Shown: one piece after another, positions 1 through 8,960 of the stretch
Numbering within the stretch: position 1 is the stretch's first letter
How the letters are laid out: every line of letters starts with the position of its first letter
DNA from: Tetramitus jugosus
Taxonomy: Eukaryota > Heterolobosea > Eutetramitea > Acrasida > Vahlkampfiidae
Assembly: GCA_937625935.1 (NCBI GenBank)
Contig: OW569386.1
Location: 62,001 to 126,000 of the forward strand
Direction: 5' to 3'
DNA: 64,000 bases
Notes under the pieces: model-generated
Told to the model about the DNA's origin: nothing
Databases searched by the model: none
Seen by the model: the letters and a program-made list of their open reading frames with translations, nothing else
Translations under genes and position numbers: made by a program

Positions 1-1211
1 ACAATGTTCTTCAACCACAGTACATTACGACGACGATCATACAAATACTTGTCATTAGATTTGGGTTTTTTCTCTTCTTCACTATCACTACTGCTACCTC
101 TGTACTCATCATCACTATCACTATCATAGCTACTACTACTGCTGCTACTTGTACTATCACTACTGCTATAGTGACGATGATGACGTCGATGATGACGACT
201 GCTGCTGCTGCTGCTGCTCCTGCGATGACGACGACTACGACGTGAATGTGGCGATGACGATGATGATGACGATGAACTGGACGAACAAGACAATGATTCT
301 CTCTTACTCAATTGTCGAAGCACTCGAGATGACAATCGTATCATTGTCGATGGTTGTTGTTGTTGTTGAAGCACTAACTGAGAAGATGACGACGGTGGTG
401 TCATTGCATTCATTGTTGTTGTTGTTCTCGCTGTTGATGTCGTTAATGATGATGATGATGGTGATGCAGAAGGTGGTGGAGTATTGGGTGTTTTGGGTGT
501 TCGTGGTGGATAGGGCTGTCTCGGTCCAGAACGACCCATTTTTGGTGTGGATCGAATCACAGTGGATGGTGGAGTCAGTTTAGGTGGTCTTCCTCTTCTC
601 TTTTTTGGTGGTGGAGTCGTAGCATTGATCAATGCACCATGAGTAGCGGCAGTAGTAGTCAAATTGAGTGCAGTAGTATTGATGGCAGCCAACAGTGGAG
701 GTGCTCCTCCAATCATGCGACTCGTGGTTGATGCATCAACTGCAATAGGTGATGAGGGAGATGGTGCGAGTGAAGCTGCCACAGAAGCCACCAATGATTG
801 ATAATGTTGATAGAAATCAGGTGCAAAAATATTGCCGATTGCAGTTGTTGTTGATGATGATGATGATGATGAGTTTGGTGGTGTCAATGGTGATGGTGAT
901 GATGATGACGATGGGAAAATAAGGGGAGGTGTCATCGGTGTAGTAGTAGTAGTTGTAGTCGCTGTCGTAGTTGTTGTGAGAGGAATTTGAGGTGGTACTG
1001 CAGTGCGTGAAGATAACAATGATGATAATGATGATGATGATGATGGAGGTGTAGATGGTAGTGGTGGTGTAGATGGAGGAGTAGTGGGAAGAGTTGATGA
1101 TGGTGATGATTGGCTCTGAAGATGTTTTTGTTGTTGATTCTCATCATCAGAGTCAACATTGATCACATCTGTCAAGAAGACAGAGTAACTCATCACTTTT
1201 TCCTGAGACAT
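1..1211 (-). CDS. AT-hook low-complexity nuclear protein, 3' part cut by window edge
   Basis: A frame opens at ATG 1211 on the minus strand and runs about 403 codons to the window edge without a stop, so the C-terminus lies outside. The protein is dominated by Ser, Thr and Pro runs. Near 585-610 it encodes KKRRGRPPK, a textbook AT-hook (GRP core in a basic patch) that binds the minor groove of AT-rich DNA. A second half rich in Ser, Arg and His follows, then an acidic Ser/Asp/Glu tract and a basic segment at the edge. The AT-hook and basic tracts suggest a chromatin or transcription role in the nucleus; that is inference. No catalytic domain is visible. The leader before the ATG is A-rich, as for other genes here. 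Confidence 0.7.
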   Translation of the reverse strand, partial: MSQEKVMSYSVFLTDVINVDSDDENQQQKHLQSQSSPSSTLPTTPPSTPPLPSTPPSSSSSLSSLLSSRTAVPPQIPLTTTTTATTTTTTTPMTPPLIFPSSSSSPSPLTPPNSSSSSSSTTTAIGNIFAPDFYQHYQSLVASVAASLAPSPSSPIAVDASTTSRMIGGAPPLLAAINTTALNLTTTAATHGALINATTPPPKKRRGRPPKLTPPSTVIRSTPKMGRSGPRQPYPPRTPKTPNTPPPSASPSSSSLTTSTARTTTTMNAMTPPSSSSQLVLQQQQQPSTMIRLSSRVLRQLSKRESLSCSSSSSSSSSSSPHSRRSRRHRRSSSSSSSRHHRRHHRHYSSSDSTSSSSSSSYDSDSDDEYRGSSSDSEEEKKPKSNDKYLYDRRRNVLWLKNI

Positions 1212-1244
1212 TGAATTTTTGTTTTTTTGCTTGTTGTTGTTGGA

Positions 1245-2423
1245 TTAGCATGTGAGTTTATTGCTCGAGTGTTGTAGTGCGTAGAATCCAATCATTTGCT
1301 GGACAATCTCGCATGATTCTCTGCTCTTGGGTCCCTGCGAACAACATTCATAGTATGGAATGCGGTTCGACTGGCAGAACTTTAGAGCTGTTTTACCCAT
1401 GGTGTGTTCCACCTGAAGATCCTTCTTCAATCCAATCATCAGAACAGATATGTCATCTGATTGAAATTTCTGTACATAGCTGTGAAACCTTCCAGAATCA
1501 CTTGTAAACTGATTCAAGGATTCTTCATTAGTCAAGTCAAACATGAGAACGACGAGAGATGCTTCATTCAAGTAGGATCGAATAATGAACTCGAACCGAC
1601 TCTTTCCTGAACAATCCCACATTACAATCTCGCTATTGTTATTGTAATCGTACCTAAAATGTTGAACTCCAATTGTGCTCGAAATGGAATGATTCGGTGG
1701 ATAGTCATCTCTAAACTGGAGACGCTGCACAAACGAAGTCTTGCCAATAGAACTTTCTCCAATCAGTACCACCTGATACTTGTCGATTCTATAGGTTTTG
1801 CGCATTTGGTTCGATACATGTCCTCCTCGTTTCATCCAAGGTCCTTCATTGTGAATCCACATGTACAGCATCTTCCTCTCCCACTCGACGAGGCGATATC
1901 TTCGTTTCCAGCAAGTCAATTCCTTGATGTGGTACTCAAGCTGAGGGGAATGATGATATCTATGAGCATCGTCCATTAACAATTTCACGATTCGACAACT
2001 GTGAACAGCTCTATTCCACTCATGACTAATTTGAGTCAACTTGACCAAATCTGAGAACGAAGGGTGCAAATACTGCATAATAGTCTCTATCAAATCATGT
2101 TGCATTCCATTCTGTTCTCCAAACAAGTAATATTCCCGAATATCCTCTGTTCTCTCCTTACTTGATGAATGATGACTCGAGTGAGTATCCTGACAACAAA
2201 AACATTGCCCAATCCGTTCTTCTTCCCTGCTTAGTTCGTCAATGGACTTCGCGAGGTAAGTGTGAGGGTCTCTCAACTTGGTTGGATGATTGATGAACTT
2301 GTTCTGAGGGAACCAATCCATGATATTCTTTGAGTAATTCAACATGCCATAGTCATCGAATCGATAAAGAGAGTGTTCATCGCCAGCAGCATCCTGGCTT
2401 GGTCGGGAGGATAGAGATCCCAT
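1245..2423 (-). CDS. F-box-like plus Rab-like GTPase fusion protein
   Basis: 392 residues from the first ATG (2423); the frame stays open upstream but has no earlier ATG. The protein starts MGSLSS, which fits an N-myristoylation signal (Gly2, Ser6). Residues about 108-142 resemble an F-box (leucine-rich, ending HEWNRAV), which would recruit SKP1/cullin ubiquitin ligases. Residues about 212-385 form a Rab/Ras-like G domain. The P-loop GESSIGKTS (222-230) and the switch-I STIGV are intact. G3 reads WDCSGK instead of WDTAGQ, G4 reads LKKD instead of NKxD, and the G5 SAK box is lost. It probably binds nucleotide poorly or with altered specificity and may act as a pseudo-GTPase. The F-box/G-domain pairing is unusual. 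Confidence 0.8.
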   Translation of the reverse strand: MGSLSSRPSQDAAGDEHSLYRFDDYGMLNYSKNIMDWFPQNKFINHPTKLRDPHTYLAKSIDELSREEERIGQCFCCQDTHSSHHSSSKERTEDIREYYLFGEQNGMQHDLIETIMQYLHPSFSDLVKLTQISHEWNRAVHSCRIVKLLMDDAHRYHHSPQLEYHIKELTCWKRRYRLVEWERKMLYMWIHNEGPWMKRGGHVSNQMRKTYRIDKYQVVLIGESSIGKTSFVQRLQFRDDYPPNHSISSTIGVQHFRYDYNNNSEIVMWDCSGKSRFEFIIRSYLNEASLVVLMFDLTNEESLNQFTSDSGRFHSYVQKFQSDDISVLMIGLKKDLQVEHTMGKTALKFCQSNRIPYYECCSQGPKSRESCEIVQQMIGFYALQHSSNKLTC

Positions 2424-2592
2424 TATTGTTCCCACAAGATATGTACAGAAGGTTTTTGCAAATGAGATTGTTTTATTCTTCGAGGGAGCATGTTGTTGCT
2501 CCAATTAACGAATCGCTCGAAGACGTCGCTTCGAACAATCGTAAAGCTATTTTGGTTGTTTGGGTCACAAGGACGAACGCGCCTTTTTACGT

Positions 2593-3627
2593 TTACTGAT
2601 TTACAATTAGGTTGTAGTGACGCCGTGGTTCGTCAAACATTAACCAAACAATTTCTTCTGCTTCCACCTGGTCTCGTGGAGTAACATCGAGAACACTGGT
2701 TACGACGTCGTCTCTCACAACGACAATCTTAAACTGGACTCTCAAAACTTGACTCAGTGCCACGATGCATGAAAAATCGCCCCATTCTCCATCATTCAAC
2801 ATATCTTTCAGATAATCTTCGACGGAGTGTTGGGACTCCTTGAGGAAAATGGTCTCCTTGAATGGAACATCGTCAATTAGTGTGTGTAAATTGTCATTCA
2901 TCCATTGAACGGCCAAAATTCGGACCTGATGGTGCTTTTCTTGTGTTTGAACCAGTCCGTTGCTGATGGAACGGAAGAGACATGATCCATCGGGCTCGCT
3001 CTGAATGATTCTCTTTCCCATGTAGCCTAAAAATTGATCAATGGTCAATGGCTGAGCCATTTCATCGCTCTGTTTGATGATGCGGCGACTGCTGTTGTTC
3101 ATGTGTTGAGCTTCATGAGGTTCTTGTGTCATGGATTCTCCAATGTTTGAGGATGATGGAGGAGCACTCTGTGGCTGAATTTGTGCTCTATTTGTGATAA
3201 CCGTGCTTGCTCCACTGTTGTCATCTGGTACCTCTGGTGAACGCTCCTTCTTGCGCCGCAAGTGAGATCGAAGGGAGCGATGATGGTGAATCGATTGATG
3301 GTTGTTTCGATGAAACAAGTGACTCCGTTCTTGCTCAACAGCATCTTCTATTTGTTGTTTTTTTTGTTGTTGATCATGTAGCTGTTGCTGTTGCTGAGAT
3401 TGATACTGTGATTGTTGTTGTTGATGATCCAGTTGGGATCGACTGCTCGTCCGATGAATCATGACGGCATTGCTGTACTCTGATGCATTCGGTATAGAAG
3501 AGTAAGAGATTTGGTAACCTTCGTCATGATCAATGTTGTCATTGGTCGAGGGAAAATACTTGCTCTGATGATAGCTATTGTTGAATAGATTATCTTCTGG
3601 TTGACGATAATAATTATGTACTGTCAT
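2593..3627 (-). CDS. OTU-domain cysteine protease (deubiquitinase)
   Basis: 344 residues, from ATG 3627 (context AAAATG). Upstream codons are open but lack an ATG. The first half is low complexity with Gln and His runs. The C-terminal ~150 residues are an OTU domain: SEPDGSCLFRSIS holds the catalytic Asp and Cys, GEWGDF and ALSQVL follow as in the family, and the closing RRHYNLIV supplies the catalytic His. OTU proteins cleave ubiquitin chains. The closest family style is OTUD5/OTU-type with one C-terminal catalytic domain. It lies head-to-tail with the F-box/G-domain gene and is read in the same direction, about 170 bp upstream of that gene's ATG. Confidence 0.9.
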   Translation of the reverse strand: MTVHNYYRQPEDNLFNNSYHQSKYFPSTNDNIDHDEGYQISYSSIPNASEYSNAVMIHRTSSRSQLDHQQQQSQYQSQQQQQLHDQQQKKQQIEDAVEQERSHLFHRNNHQSIHHHRSLRSHLRRKKERSPEVPDDNSGASTVITNRAQIQPQSAPPSSSNIGESMTQEPHEAQHMNNSSRRIIKQSDEMAQPLTIDQFLGYMGKRIIQSEPDGSCLFRSISNGLVQTQEKHHQVRILAVQWMNDNLHTLIDDVPFKETIFLKESQHSVEDYLKDMLNDGEWGDFSCIVALSQVLRVQFKIVVVRDDVVTSVLDVTPRDQVEAEEIVWLMFDEPRRHYNLIVNQ

Positions 3628-3835
3628 TTTAGTTAGAAGTAGTGGTATAGTTTTTTGAACATAGGGTGAGTTGGTTGACTTGTTTTCTTTTGTATTCGGC
3701 AAAAAGTTGCGTGTTCCCTCATTTTCCTTTGTCTTCCGTGTCCTTCGGAACTTTTGCGGAGAGTTTCTTCCTAAAAATACAACATTAACTTCCTATAAAA
3801 ATATTCCCATTCCTCAACTACCGAAGATATTGGTG

Positions 3836-5024
3836 TCATTGATTCATTTGCAATCTTAGAATATCTACTATTATCGATTCATCCTGCGAAAGGCTATCTT
3901 CAGAGTCACTTCTTCGCAATAAGGGTTGTTCTGTGCTGTCTCTAATCCAGTGATTCGCACCTTTACCTAAGATGACAAGGTTTTTGACAGCCGACACTAC
4001 CTGATCAATATCCTTGATTCTTATTTCCTTGCACACATCCTTCAATTGTGATGTAATTTTATGTAGAGCACCACTATCTACTAAACTCTGTCTCTCCTTT
4101 GCCAACCTTGTTATCTGTGACTCCTTCTGGTCCAGTTTCTCCTTAATCTTTGATATCTCATATTGATTTCTTGTAACCTCTTCGTTTAAATCTAATTTAG
4201 CCTCTTCTGATGCTCGAAGTTTTCGTTCCAACTCATATATTCTAACTCTTAGTTTTTCGGCGGTACATTCATTTCTCGATCTCTCGGTAATTTCTTGTTC
4301 CACCTTTAGCTTCAGAGTTGATATCTTTTCCGTCATTTCTCTCCTAGTTTCTTCTTTTACTTTGTTATTTCGTTCTTGTCCACTCTCTTGAAGCTCAATC
4401 AGAGTTCTCTTGAGTTTATTGTTCTCTTCCTCTACTCTTCTTGTGATCTCTTTGTATTCTTCTTTCATATCAAGAGTGTTATGTGATTCCTGAAGTGAGT
4501 TATTTAGTATCTGCTCTTTCAATCCCGAAATCTGTTGGAACAGGTTCTCCTTGTCAGTTCTAAGACTCTTTACAATTGCTTCAAGTGATCTTGTTTGTTG
4601 CTGCAAAAGTCCCTTTTCGAGCTTAATGGTGGTCAATTCATTCTTTAATGCGTCAATGCTCACCAATGTTTCTTGTGTTGTCATTCCATCATTTCTTAAA
4701 TTTTCGATTGCTTGTTTCGCTCTCTCCAACATGCCTGTTCTCGACTGAAGCTCTCTTCTTTGTTGATCAATGATCTTCCTCTGGAAAAAGAAAACCGAAT
4801 TAACATTAACTCTACATTACTAAGAAAGCACAAACATCACTTACCAACTCTGTCCTTTCTGGTGTGTCGCGAACACTGGTCATCGTGCTAGCTCGAGAAG
4901 ACGAACTGAGAGGAGATCGAGCTAGTTCAATACTACTGCCATTGCTATAGCTACTATTATTGCTGCTCCTTCCACTGTAGTTCCCACCACCACCAGTTTG
5001 TTCGTTCCTCGCATAGAAGCTCAT
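3836..5024 (-). CDS. Coiled-coil protein, two exons
   Basis: Exons 4845-5024 and 3836-4780 join across a 64-nt intron (donor GTAAGTG at 4844, acceptor CCAG at 4781), keeping phase 0 and giving 374 residues. The N-terminal 60 residues are Ser/Gly/Asn-rich. From about residue 60 to 330 the sequence is a near-continuous heptad-type coiled coil rich in Glu, Lys, Leu and Arg with few Gly and no Pro. The C-terminus is an acidic Ser tail (RRSDSEDS) that looks like a CK2 phosphorylation site. Such proteins serve as scaffolds, tethers or cytoskeletal or centrosomal components. No family-specific motif was recognised, so no function is assigned. Confidence 0.85.
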
Positions 5025-5089
5025 CCCTTTTGTTTATTTCGGCGATTTTTTGTTGTAAAATGACATTTGATACGTGTCTGGCTCTTTTA

Positions 5090-5680
5090 TTAATGCGCGG
5101 CAATTACTTGCTTGCAAATATCATTGGCCATGCCGATCCAAGTCTCATAACTCTTCTTTGCAGCGGAAGCACAAGTCTTTTCAAGCAAGCTCTGTATCAT
5201 TGGAACCTTCTTCTTATATTCACTACTAATTTTCACCTTGAGTTGCAACGGTTTCGTCCTATCATTGTTCACATGAGTCAACTGCCAATGAACAGTCACA
5301 CTCATGTTATCCTTCAATGCACCACTCATCATGTACATGATTGTGACTCCTTCTAACCGTTCTGGATTGTCTTCTGGTCCCACAATTGTCATTGAAGCCT
5401 TACTCATGCCACTCGTTGTTTTCAAATTGAGAAAGGTTTGAACTGCAGGTGGTGCGTTCACTGGAGCTTCAAACGTAATGACTCGTTCATAGGTCGTATG
5501 AAGAACGTTTAATGCAGTGGTGGATGTGCTTGGTGCGGACCATGGTCCAACAACTACTTTTGTGTGACCCATCTTCTCCTGTACGGCCTGTTGGAAGTTT
5601 GGGTCAGAAAACATGCGTTCCTTGAATGTGGTTGTGCTGACATGCACTGGGAATGATCCTTCGACTTCTGCTGTTTTCAT
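5090..5680 (-). CDS. VASt-like (StAR-related) lipid-binding domain protein
   Basis: 196 residues from ATG 5680. Almost the whole protein resembles one VASt domain, the START-like fold of the GRAMD1/Lam sterol-transfer proteins. It opens with FPVHV, a MFSDPNFQQ turn and VVVGPW, then has a strand-rich middle. It ends in a long helix (KKKVPMIQSLLEKTC, then SYETWI), as in the family. VASt domains bind sterols at membrane contacts. This one has no GRAM domain and no transmembrane anchor, so a soluble or peripheral carrier is more likely. Assignment is by pattern only and a different START-type subfamily is possible. The leader upstream is a CAA repeat. Confidence 0.6.
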   Translation of the reverse strand: MKTAEVEGSFPVHVSTTTFKERMFSDPNFQQAVQEKMGHTKVVVGPWSAPSTSTTALNVLHTTYERVITFEAPVNAPPAVQTFLNLKTTSGMSKASMTIVGPEDNPERLEGVTIMYMMSGALKDNMSVTVHWQLTHVNNDRTKPLQLKVKISSEYKKKVPMIQSLLEKTCASAAKKSYETWIGMANDICKQVIAAH

Positions 5681-6009
5681 TGTTTATATTGTTGTTGTTG
5701 TTGTTGTTGTTTGTTTGTTTGGTTGTTTGGTTGTGTTTTTGGAAAGGTCGGTGTGGTGGAAGACCAAAGTTGTTTCAATTGAAAAATGAATGTGGCGAAG
5801 GAAATCTTCTCGTCAAGTGTTGTGTGCTCGTCCATGGCCCAAAAAAAAAGTAAATCTTTTTTGCGGGCAGTGTCACACAAGCCAGTGTCCGTGACGGTCC
5901 GTTTCGCGACATGCTGTTTGTTTGGGTGGAAGTGTCCAAAGTAGTCACCACCGTTGGTTTTTTTTTGATATGTGACGCAATTCTACAGTAAATCTGAGGG
6001 AGTTGTGTT
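5681..6009. other. Intergenic leader with CAA/AAC repeat
   Basis: 329 bp without a convincing gene. Bases 5690-5740 are TTG/TTTG repeats, which read as CAA/CAAA on the minus strand and form the leader of the VASt-like gene. The remainder holds T-runs and the 3' flank of the unknown gene ending at 6010. Confidence 0.6.
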
Positions 6010-6729
6010 TTATAGGACTGTCAGTTCCATGTCAAGTGGAAAATACTCGGTAGAGGCTTTTTGCCACTGCTGGAAGTGTTTCTTTAGGGACGCAATGTCT
6101 TCAACTCTTCTCCTGATGCCAAAGGTTGTCACGACAATTGGTTTTTCAGCATCAGCGACATCTAAATAGGCCACTTCACACATGTAAGACTCTGGCTGGC
6201 TCTCCAAAATATGTTTTAGTTCTTCCTTCTCTGGTAAAGCAACTGGATATCCAAACATTTGACTCAAAGTCTCTTCACTCACCCAAAAAGGTGAAGGACT
6301 CTGGTCCGCCGTTTTTGATGATCGACAACCAAATAGCAATTCGAAGGGAACTGCTGGCGACTCGAAAGTGTTACTGCCTACATCCATTGTATCGTCTCCC
6401 TTGGCAAAAAACAGTAAATACAGACCACAATACTCCGATTCATTGTCGGAGAAAACAGGATTAGTGATTTGCTTCAGTGTGAGGTTGGGGAAGTGTTCGA
6501 ATAGACCACTTGATTCAAGAACTTGTTTCTGATAGGCACGCATGACAGAAGAGTCATACACACCAGAAAACAGAACACATTGCTTTTTCCGAATCAACAG
6601 AAAGAAAATTTCGCCATAAAAATTAAAGTTGTCTCGATTGCATCCCTCTTGTATCTTTGAGTATTGACATGGTTGTGACCAGAATTTCAAATCTAACTCT
6701 TTTAGTTTTTCGAATAGAGGTTTGTTCAT
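6010..6729 (-). CDS. Hypothetical protein, no recognised domain
   Basis: 239 residues from ATG 6729 to a stop at 6010. The sequence is of normal complexity, unlike many neighbours, with alternating hydrophobic strands and charged loops that suggest a globular cytosolic protein. There is no signal peptide or membrane helix. The middle has a cluster of aromatic and hydrophobic residues (EYCGLYLLFF) and the C-terminal third reads as an alpha/beta segment. I do not recognise the family. It could be a lineage-specific protein. Codon usage matches neighbouring genes. Confidence 0.75.
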   Translation of the reverse strand: MNKPLFEKLKELDLKFWSQPCQYSKIQEGCNRDNFNFYGEIFFLLIRKKQCVLFSGVYDSSVMRAYQKQVLESSGLFEHFPNLTLKQITNPVFSDNESEYCGLYLLFFAKGDDTMDVGSNTFESPAVPFELLFGCRSSKTADQSPSPFWVSEETLSQMFGYPVALPEKEELKHILESQPESYMCEVAYLDVADAEKPIVVTTFGIRRRVEDIASLKKHFQQWQKASTEYFPLDMELTVL

Positions 6730-6854
6730 TTTGATTCACAATCAATTGATTGGATAGGAACTCGGGGTTTTTTTCGTTTGTTTGCTTATGAGAGTGTGGT
6801 TGACTCAGTGATATGTGATATGAAACAATTTAGAGATGATTAGATACGAATAAT

Positions 6855-7160
6855 TTATTCTTCCTTGATGTGTTTTGATTCTTCCTCAATGTCTTTGTGG
6901 GTTTCCTCGTCGAATGTTGTGACCAAGGCGTTCTTTGCAGTTAGAACAGCATCCACTAGGTTGTCTTTCCACTTTTCGTGATGGAAGTTGATTTGCTGTC
7001 TCTCGAGTTCAGTTTCGTGGTGATGTTTCAACGATGTGGTGGCCTTGGGTGACTTCATATCTCGCTTGTGTGTGAATTGATTGATACTTGTATTTGCAAG
7101 CAAGGTGAGCCATTCAACTGGAAGACCTGTTGTTTGGTCTAAAAAAGTGATCGACCCCAA
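6855..7160 (-). CDS. Orphan fragment of a p21-binding (PBD/CRIB) domain protein
   Basis: A minus frame of about 100 codons with no ATG before codon 35. Its first residues (LDQTTGLPVEWLTLLANTSI) match the second half of the PAK-type p21-binding domain, where a Thr-Gly-x-Pro-x-x-W-x-x-L-L segment follows the CRIB consensus. The CRIB core (ISxP...FxHxxHVG) is missing, and I do not find it in any frame of the 85 bp up to the divergent transporter gene at 7246. A TTTTTTAG just before the PBD segment could be an acceptor, which would imply an upstream exon. Otherwise this is a decayed gene. The rest is charged and helical. A Rho/Rac-effector origin is likely. Confidence 0.5.
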   Translation of the reverse strand: MGSITFLDQTTGLPVEWLTLLANTSINQFTHKRDMKSPKATTSLKHHHETELERQQINFHHEKWKDNLVDAVLTAKNALVTTFDEETHKDIEEESKHIKEE

Positions 7161-7245
7161 TCCTATTTATTGTTTTTTCGATCCTAATTACAACAACCAC
7201 TTGAGTGTATTTGATTTTTTATCAAAAGAACGACAAGATTGCAAA

Positions 7246-8775
7246 ATGACCAAGCAAACTCTAAACGAAGAAGCAGTGGGTTTACTACCGAATGATCAAT
7301 TGAGAAATAGATTCACAAACAACCAAAGCTATGGTTCTGTCTATGATCGAGGTTCTTCATCAGTGTCGCAAACCGCCCAGCAAACTCAAGCAGCAAAAGC
7401 GAGTCAGAAACGAACAAAATTACTGATTGAAAACAAATTGTTGACTCTTCATGGAGTTCAACAACAAGTGGACCTCTTAGCATTTGGGAAACGATTTTTA
7501 GTTTTGGGAGAGAACTTTCAATGTAGAATGTTCTCCCAATGTAAAGACATGCTCCAGCATTTGAAGAGAGAGTCAATCAAAACTGATGATTCTCGCGAGC
7601 TAACATTCAAACAACCAGTGTGGATCGATATTCAAGGAGCGTCCCCATCAGATATTGTAATGATGCAGAAGGACTTTTATTTTCATCCTCTAACAACAGA
7701 GGACATTCAAAGCAAGGATTATTTTGAAAAGTGGGAAGCATTTGAAGGTTACATTTATGTTGTGTTCATTGGACCCACGGCAAATGAGAATTTGTTGGAT
7801 ACATCCATTTATGATGAGAAGGGAGGAGGCACTTGGGTCGGTTCGAGACACAAGAAAGAAACATTACTCCATATTTTGGTGTTTGGCTCCTTTGTTGTTA
7901 CGATACACGAGAAACCGATGCGTGGTATCGATGTTTTGCTCAATCGAATTGAGAGTGAGTTTGAGACTAGTAGTGCAGTGAAAAAGTTCAAGGACACTCA
8001 GAAGTTTCAAAAAACGGCAATGATGACTCCCTCGACGAGTCGAATCAGTCTTCGAAGTGTGAAATCCGAGAGTAACCTAGTCTCGCATCATCAAGAAAAG
8101 AAAGAGGAAGTGTACACAAGTATACCAAGTCCAGATTGGATTTTGTATGCATGTTTAGATGTCTTCGTTGATTTGTATATACCTCCTGTTGAATTTGTGA
8201 ACTTGGAGGCTGATCAAATCGATGAGGCAATTCTAGGTATCAAGAAATTCATCAATTCAGACATCTTGCAAAGAATTGGTGTTTGCAGTCGCAACATTGG
8301 AACTCTGAGAAGATTGCTCGTACCAAAATACTCGATGACAGCTCATATTCTATCAGTGAATAGCAATCATGTCAATTTCAGTGAGAATGTTCGAGTGTAT
8401 ATGAGAGATGTTCTTGATCATTTGCAGAGATGTATTGACCGGTTGGAAACTGCACGAAAGAATCTGAATCAAACTCACGCTAACTTTGTCACTAAATTCC
8501 AATTGGAAGTTGCCAAGTCAGGTGAGAAGACGAAGTCTCTCACGAACCAAATTACCATATTTGCAAGTATCTGGGGACCAGTGTCATTCATTTCTGGTTT
8601 CTTTGGTATGAATGCAAAAACACCTGGAGAAGCAGTACCCTCTCTCGATTGGTTCTATGGCATTGTAGCAAGCTCTCTCATTCTCACACTCGTAATGGTC
8701 ATCTACTTCCGAAAGGAACTCATTACTTTGAAGTCAACGAAACCAAAAGTGTCCGACAAGAAGAAAACTGTTTAG
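7246..8775 (+). CDS. CorA/MIT-family magnesium transporter
   Basis: 509 residues from ATG 7246 (context GCAAAATG) to TAG 8775. The long N-terminal cytosolic domain ends in a stalk helix. Two C-terminal membrane segments follow (about residues 430-450 and 470-490), with the signature GMN tripeptide at 454-456 closing the first. GMN forms the pore mouth of CorA, Mrs2 and Alr1 channels. The protein should form a homopentamer that passes Mg2+. The length and the charged C-terminal tail after the last helix fit the CorA-like/Alr group. No mitochondrial presequence is obvious, so plasma or vacuolar membrane is more likely than mitochondria. AATAAA occurs at 8777-8782 right after the stop. Confidence 0.9.
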   Translation: MTKQTLNEEAVGLLPNDQLRNRFTNNQSYGSVYDRGSSSVSQTAQQTQAAKASQKRTKLLIENKLLTLHGVQQQVDLLAFGKRFLVLGENFQCRMFSQCKDMLQHLKRESIKTDDSRELTFKQPVWIDIQGASPSDIVMMQKDFYFHPLTTEDIQSKDYFEKWEAFEGYIYVVFIGPTANENLLDTSIYDEKGGGTWVGSRHKKETLLHILVFGSFVVTIHEKPMRGIDVLLNRIESEFETSSAVKKFKDTQKFQKTAMMTPSTSRISLRSVKSESNLVSHHQEKKEEVYTSIPSPDWILYACLDVFVDLYIPPVEFVNLEADQIDEAILGIKKFINSDILQRIGVCSRNIGTLRRLLVPKYSMTAHILSVNSNHVNFSENVRVYMRDVLDHLQRCIDRLETARKNLNQTHANFVTKFQLEVAKSGEKTKSLTNQITIFASIWGPVSFISGFFGMNAKTPGEAVPSLDWFYGIVASSLILTLVMVIYFRKELITLKSTKPKVSDKKKTV

Positions 8776-8960
8776 AAATAAATACCAAAAATTGACTTCG
8801 AACCCATCCAGGTTATAATTAAGTGTTCATTGTTGCCTTTCGGAGGCAAGACTACCAAATCCTTCCACGTGAAAAGGCCACGAATTATCTATTTTCGAGG
8901 GAGAACAATCAAATACTCTTCTTCATCGATAGTAGATCGTAACAGAATCCAACCAATACA

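Noticed and set aside
149-583. Plus-strand frame with long Asp, Cys and Met/Val runs
   Set aside because: It is the antisense of the repeat-rich AT-hook gene; the runs are complements of Ser and Thr codon tracts.
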